6,647 nucleotides of DNA. Source: Clostridia bacterium. Lineage in GTDB: Bacteria; Bacillota; DULZ01. The position numbers were made by a program, and so were the translations under genes. The stretch spans positions 1 through 6,647 of the forward strand of contig JAAYOX010000249.1 of the NCBI GenBank assembly GCA_012520135.1, written 5' to 3'. The notes under the pieces were generated by a model. The model had not been told where the DNA came from, ran no database searches, and saw only the letters and a program-made list of their open reading frames with translations. Within the stretch, counting starts at the first letter, position 1. Each line of letters begins with the position of its first letter. Shown here one piece after another: positions 6,343-6,647 of the stretch.

Positions 6343-6371
6343 AAAAACGCCTTCCGACAATGCGGAAGGCG
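6343..6371 (-). terminator. Strong intrinsic terminator upstream of the D-aminoacylase gene
   Basis: Perfect 9-bp stem CGCCTTCCG/CGGAAGGCG (6348-6356 with 6363-6371) and a 6-nt loop; on the minus strand it is followed directly by five T residues (+ strand A-run 6343-6347). On the + strand the hairpin is followed by TAAAAC, so it acts only right-to-left. It stands 85 nt before the D-aminoacylase start and well downstream of the separate terminator at 6541-6565, so it must stop a second transcript, most likely one starting near 6470. Confidence 0.85.
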
Positions 6372-6470
6372 TAAAACTACATCAATCAACCCTCCCCGTC
6401 TCGGTCAAATTTGATCCAAGCGGCTTTGCCCTTGTGGTATAAAGATGTATGGTTCCCATCGGATACCATC
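6343..6470 (-). ncRNA. Candidate small RNA or terminated 5' leader (no known family recognised)
   Basis: Between a promoter-like sequence (6477-6506) and a strong terminator (6343-6371) lie about 100 nt without a convincing gene. The predicted transcript, roughly 128 nt, contains an imperfect hairpin near its 5' end (6451-6469, closed by ATGGT/ACCAT) and a second hairpin, CTTGG with CCGAG enclosing TCAAATTTGA (about 6398-6418, one bulged A). It could be a stand-alone small RNA or an attenuating leader whose read-through reaches the D-aminoacylase-birA-coaX genes. A 27-codon frame starting MVSDGNHTSLYH (6386-6469) begins right at the predicted start site and could only be translated leaderless; I consider it doubtful. 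The 85 nt between terminator and gene also hold ACGACC twice (6305-6310, 6328-6333) around the small dyad ATCCT-TGCC-AGGAT; no clear promoter was seen there. Confidence 0.4.
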
Positions 6471-6476
6471 AAGGTT

Positions 6477-6506
6477 ATCTTAGCAAATATTCTGGTTCTT
6501 GTGCAA
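6477..6506 (-). promoter_or_regulatory. Candidate extended -10 promoter for the 6343-6470 transcript
   Basis: On the minus strand, TTGCAC (6501-6506) is followed after 18 bp by TAAGAT (6477-6482), with TGC just before it giving an extended -10 (TGnTAAGAT). The layout closely resembles the better promoter at 1328-1356 (same TTGCAC, same TGC extension). Predicted transcription start near 6469-6470. Its position between two terminators supports a separate transcription unit. Confidence 0.5.
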
Positions 6507-6540
6507 TCTCTAATAGCATAATATTTACTTCCAACAATAT

Positions 6541-6565
6541 AAAAAAGCACCCATTGAAGGGTGCT
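6541..6565 (-). terminator. Intrinsic terminator after the partial right-end gene
   Basis: GCACCC (6547-6552) pairs perfectly with GGGTGC (6559-6564) around a 6-nt loop, extendable by one A-T pair; on the minus strand six T residues follow (+ strand A-run 6541-6546). It begins 10 nt after the stop codon of the partial gene at 6576, the normal place for a terminator. Confidence 0.88.
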
Positions 6566-6575
6566 CGGTAAAACT

Positions 6576-6647
6576 TTAGAACAGACCGGTAATGACTCCG
6601 TTCTCATCAATATCAATTTTGTTAGCAGCCGGTACTTTAGGCAGACC
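6576..6647 (-). CDS. C-terminal end of an unidentified protein (gene starts beyond the window)
   Basis: The minus-strand frame entering from the window edge reads 23 codons, GLPKVPAANKIDIDENGVIT then GLF, and ends with TAA at 6576-6578. Ten nt later a good terminator starts, which supports this frame as the real end of a gene. A longer frame in another register (6386-6616) reads through that terminator and is judged false. The fragment is too short to assign a family; the acidic KIDIDENG stretch and the final aromatic residue give no clear clue. Confidence 0.6.
   Translation of the reverse strand, partial: GLPKVPAANKIDIDENGVITGLF

Noticed and set aside
6372..6470. Possible cyclic-di-GMP-I (GEMM) riboswitch because of CACAAGGGCAAAGC and a later GACG
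   Set aside because: The expected GCAAAGCC tetraloop-receptor part and the second GGTAGCC/GGTTACC-type stem are absent, so the match is limited to a few bases.
6386..6616. A 76-codon minus-strand frame spanning the right intergenic region
   Set aside because: It overlaps the end of the partial right-end gene in another register and runs straight through the terminator at 6541-6565; there is no ribosome binding site and no family resemblance.
1..6647. CRISPR array, tRNA, rRNA, phage or insertion-sequence genes
   Set aside because: No regularly spaced repeats, no cloverleaf-like sequence and no transposase or phage-like coding sequence were seen.

Overview
The window reads as a piece of a Gram-positive, Clostridia-type genome, most likely from the Peptococcaceae/Desulfotomaculum group. 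The evidence is strong AGGAGG-type ribosome binding sites, frequent TTG start codons (four of six visible starts), compact co-directional genes, a biotin ligase with an N-terminal helix-turn-helix beside a type III pantothenate kinase and a dus gene, and a regulator/enzyme pair whose relatives I recall mainly from that group. The lineage is inferred from memory of gene content; no search was run. Every supported gene lies on the minus strand, so the window is transcribed from right to left.

Right end (6647 to about 6343). The last 23 codons of an unidentified gene end at 6576, followed at once by a clear intrinsic terminator (6541-6565). Next comes a stretch of just over 300 bp (6258-6575) with no convincing gene. 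It holds a good extended -10 promoter (TTGCAC, 18 bp, TAAGAT at 6477-6506), about 130 nt of foldable sequence and a second strong terminator (6343-6371). This looks like either a small RNA or a terminated (attenuator or riboswitch-like) leader for the genes that follow. I could not match it to a known riboswitch class.

Central cluster (6257 to 1514). Five closely spaced genes follow: a Tat-signal-bearing D-aminoacylase/N-acyl-D-amino-acid deacylase-family amidohydrolase; birA (bifunctional biotin-protein ligase/repressor); an ECF transporter S component; coaX (type III pantothenate kinase); and a DusB-like tRNA dihydrouridine synthase. Gaps are 28, 14, 52 and 3 nt, consistent with one operon. 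The transporter next to CoaX suggests uptake of pantothenate followed by its phosphorylation towards CoA. BirA could serve biotinylation of acyl-CoA carboxylases, although biotin cannot be excluded as the transported vitamin.

Downstream of dus (1513 to 1272) lies a dense 242-bp non-coding region. It contains a perfect 23-bp inverted repeat, a short GNRA-loop terminator on the minus strand, a textbook extended -10 promoter and four TGTG(C/A)A-type repeats that may be operators.

Left end (1271 to 1). A small HTH regulator is tightly coupled to a conserved protein with a Rossmann-like second half, whose C-terminus runs off the window. The stop of the first gene is embedded in the ribosome binding site of the second. 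Such proteins are, as far as I recall, often auto-annotated as quinate 5-dehydrogenase, but I see no proof of that activity. This two-gene module, with its own promoter and possible operators, is the least understood system in the window.
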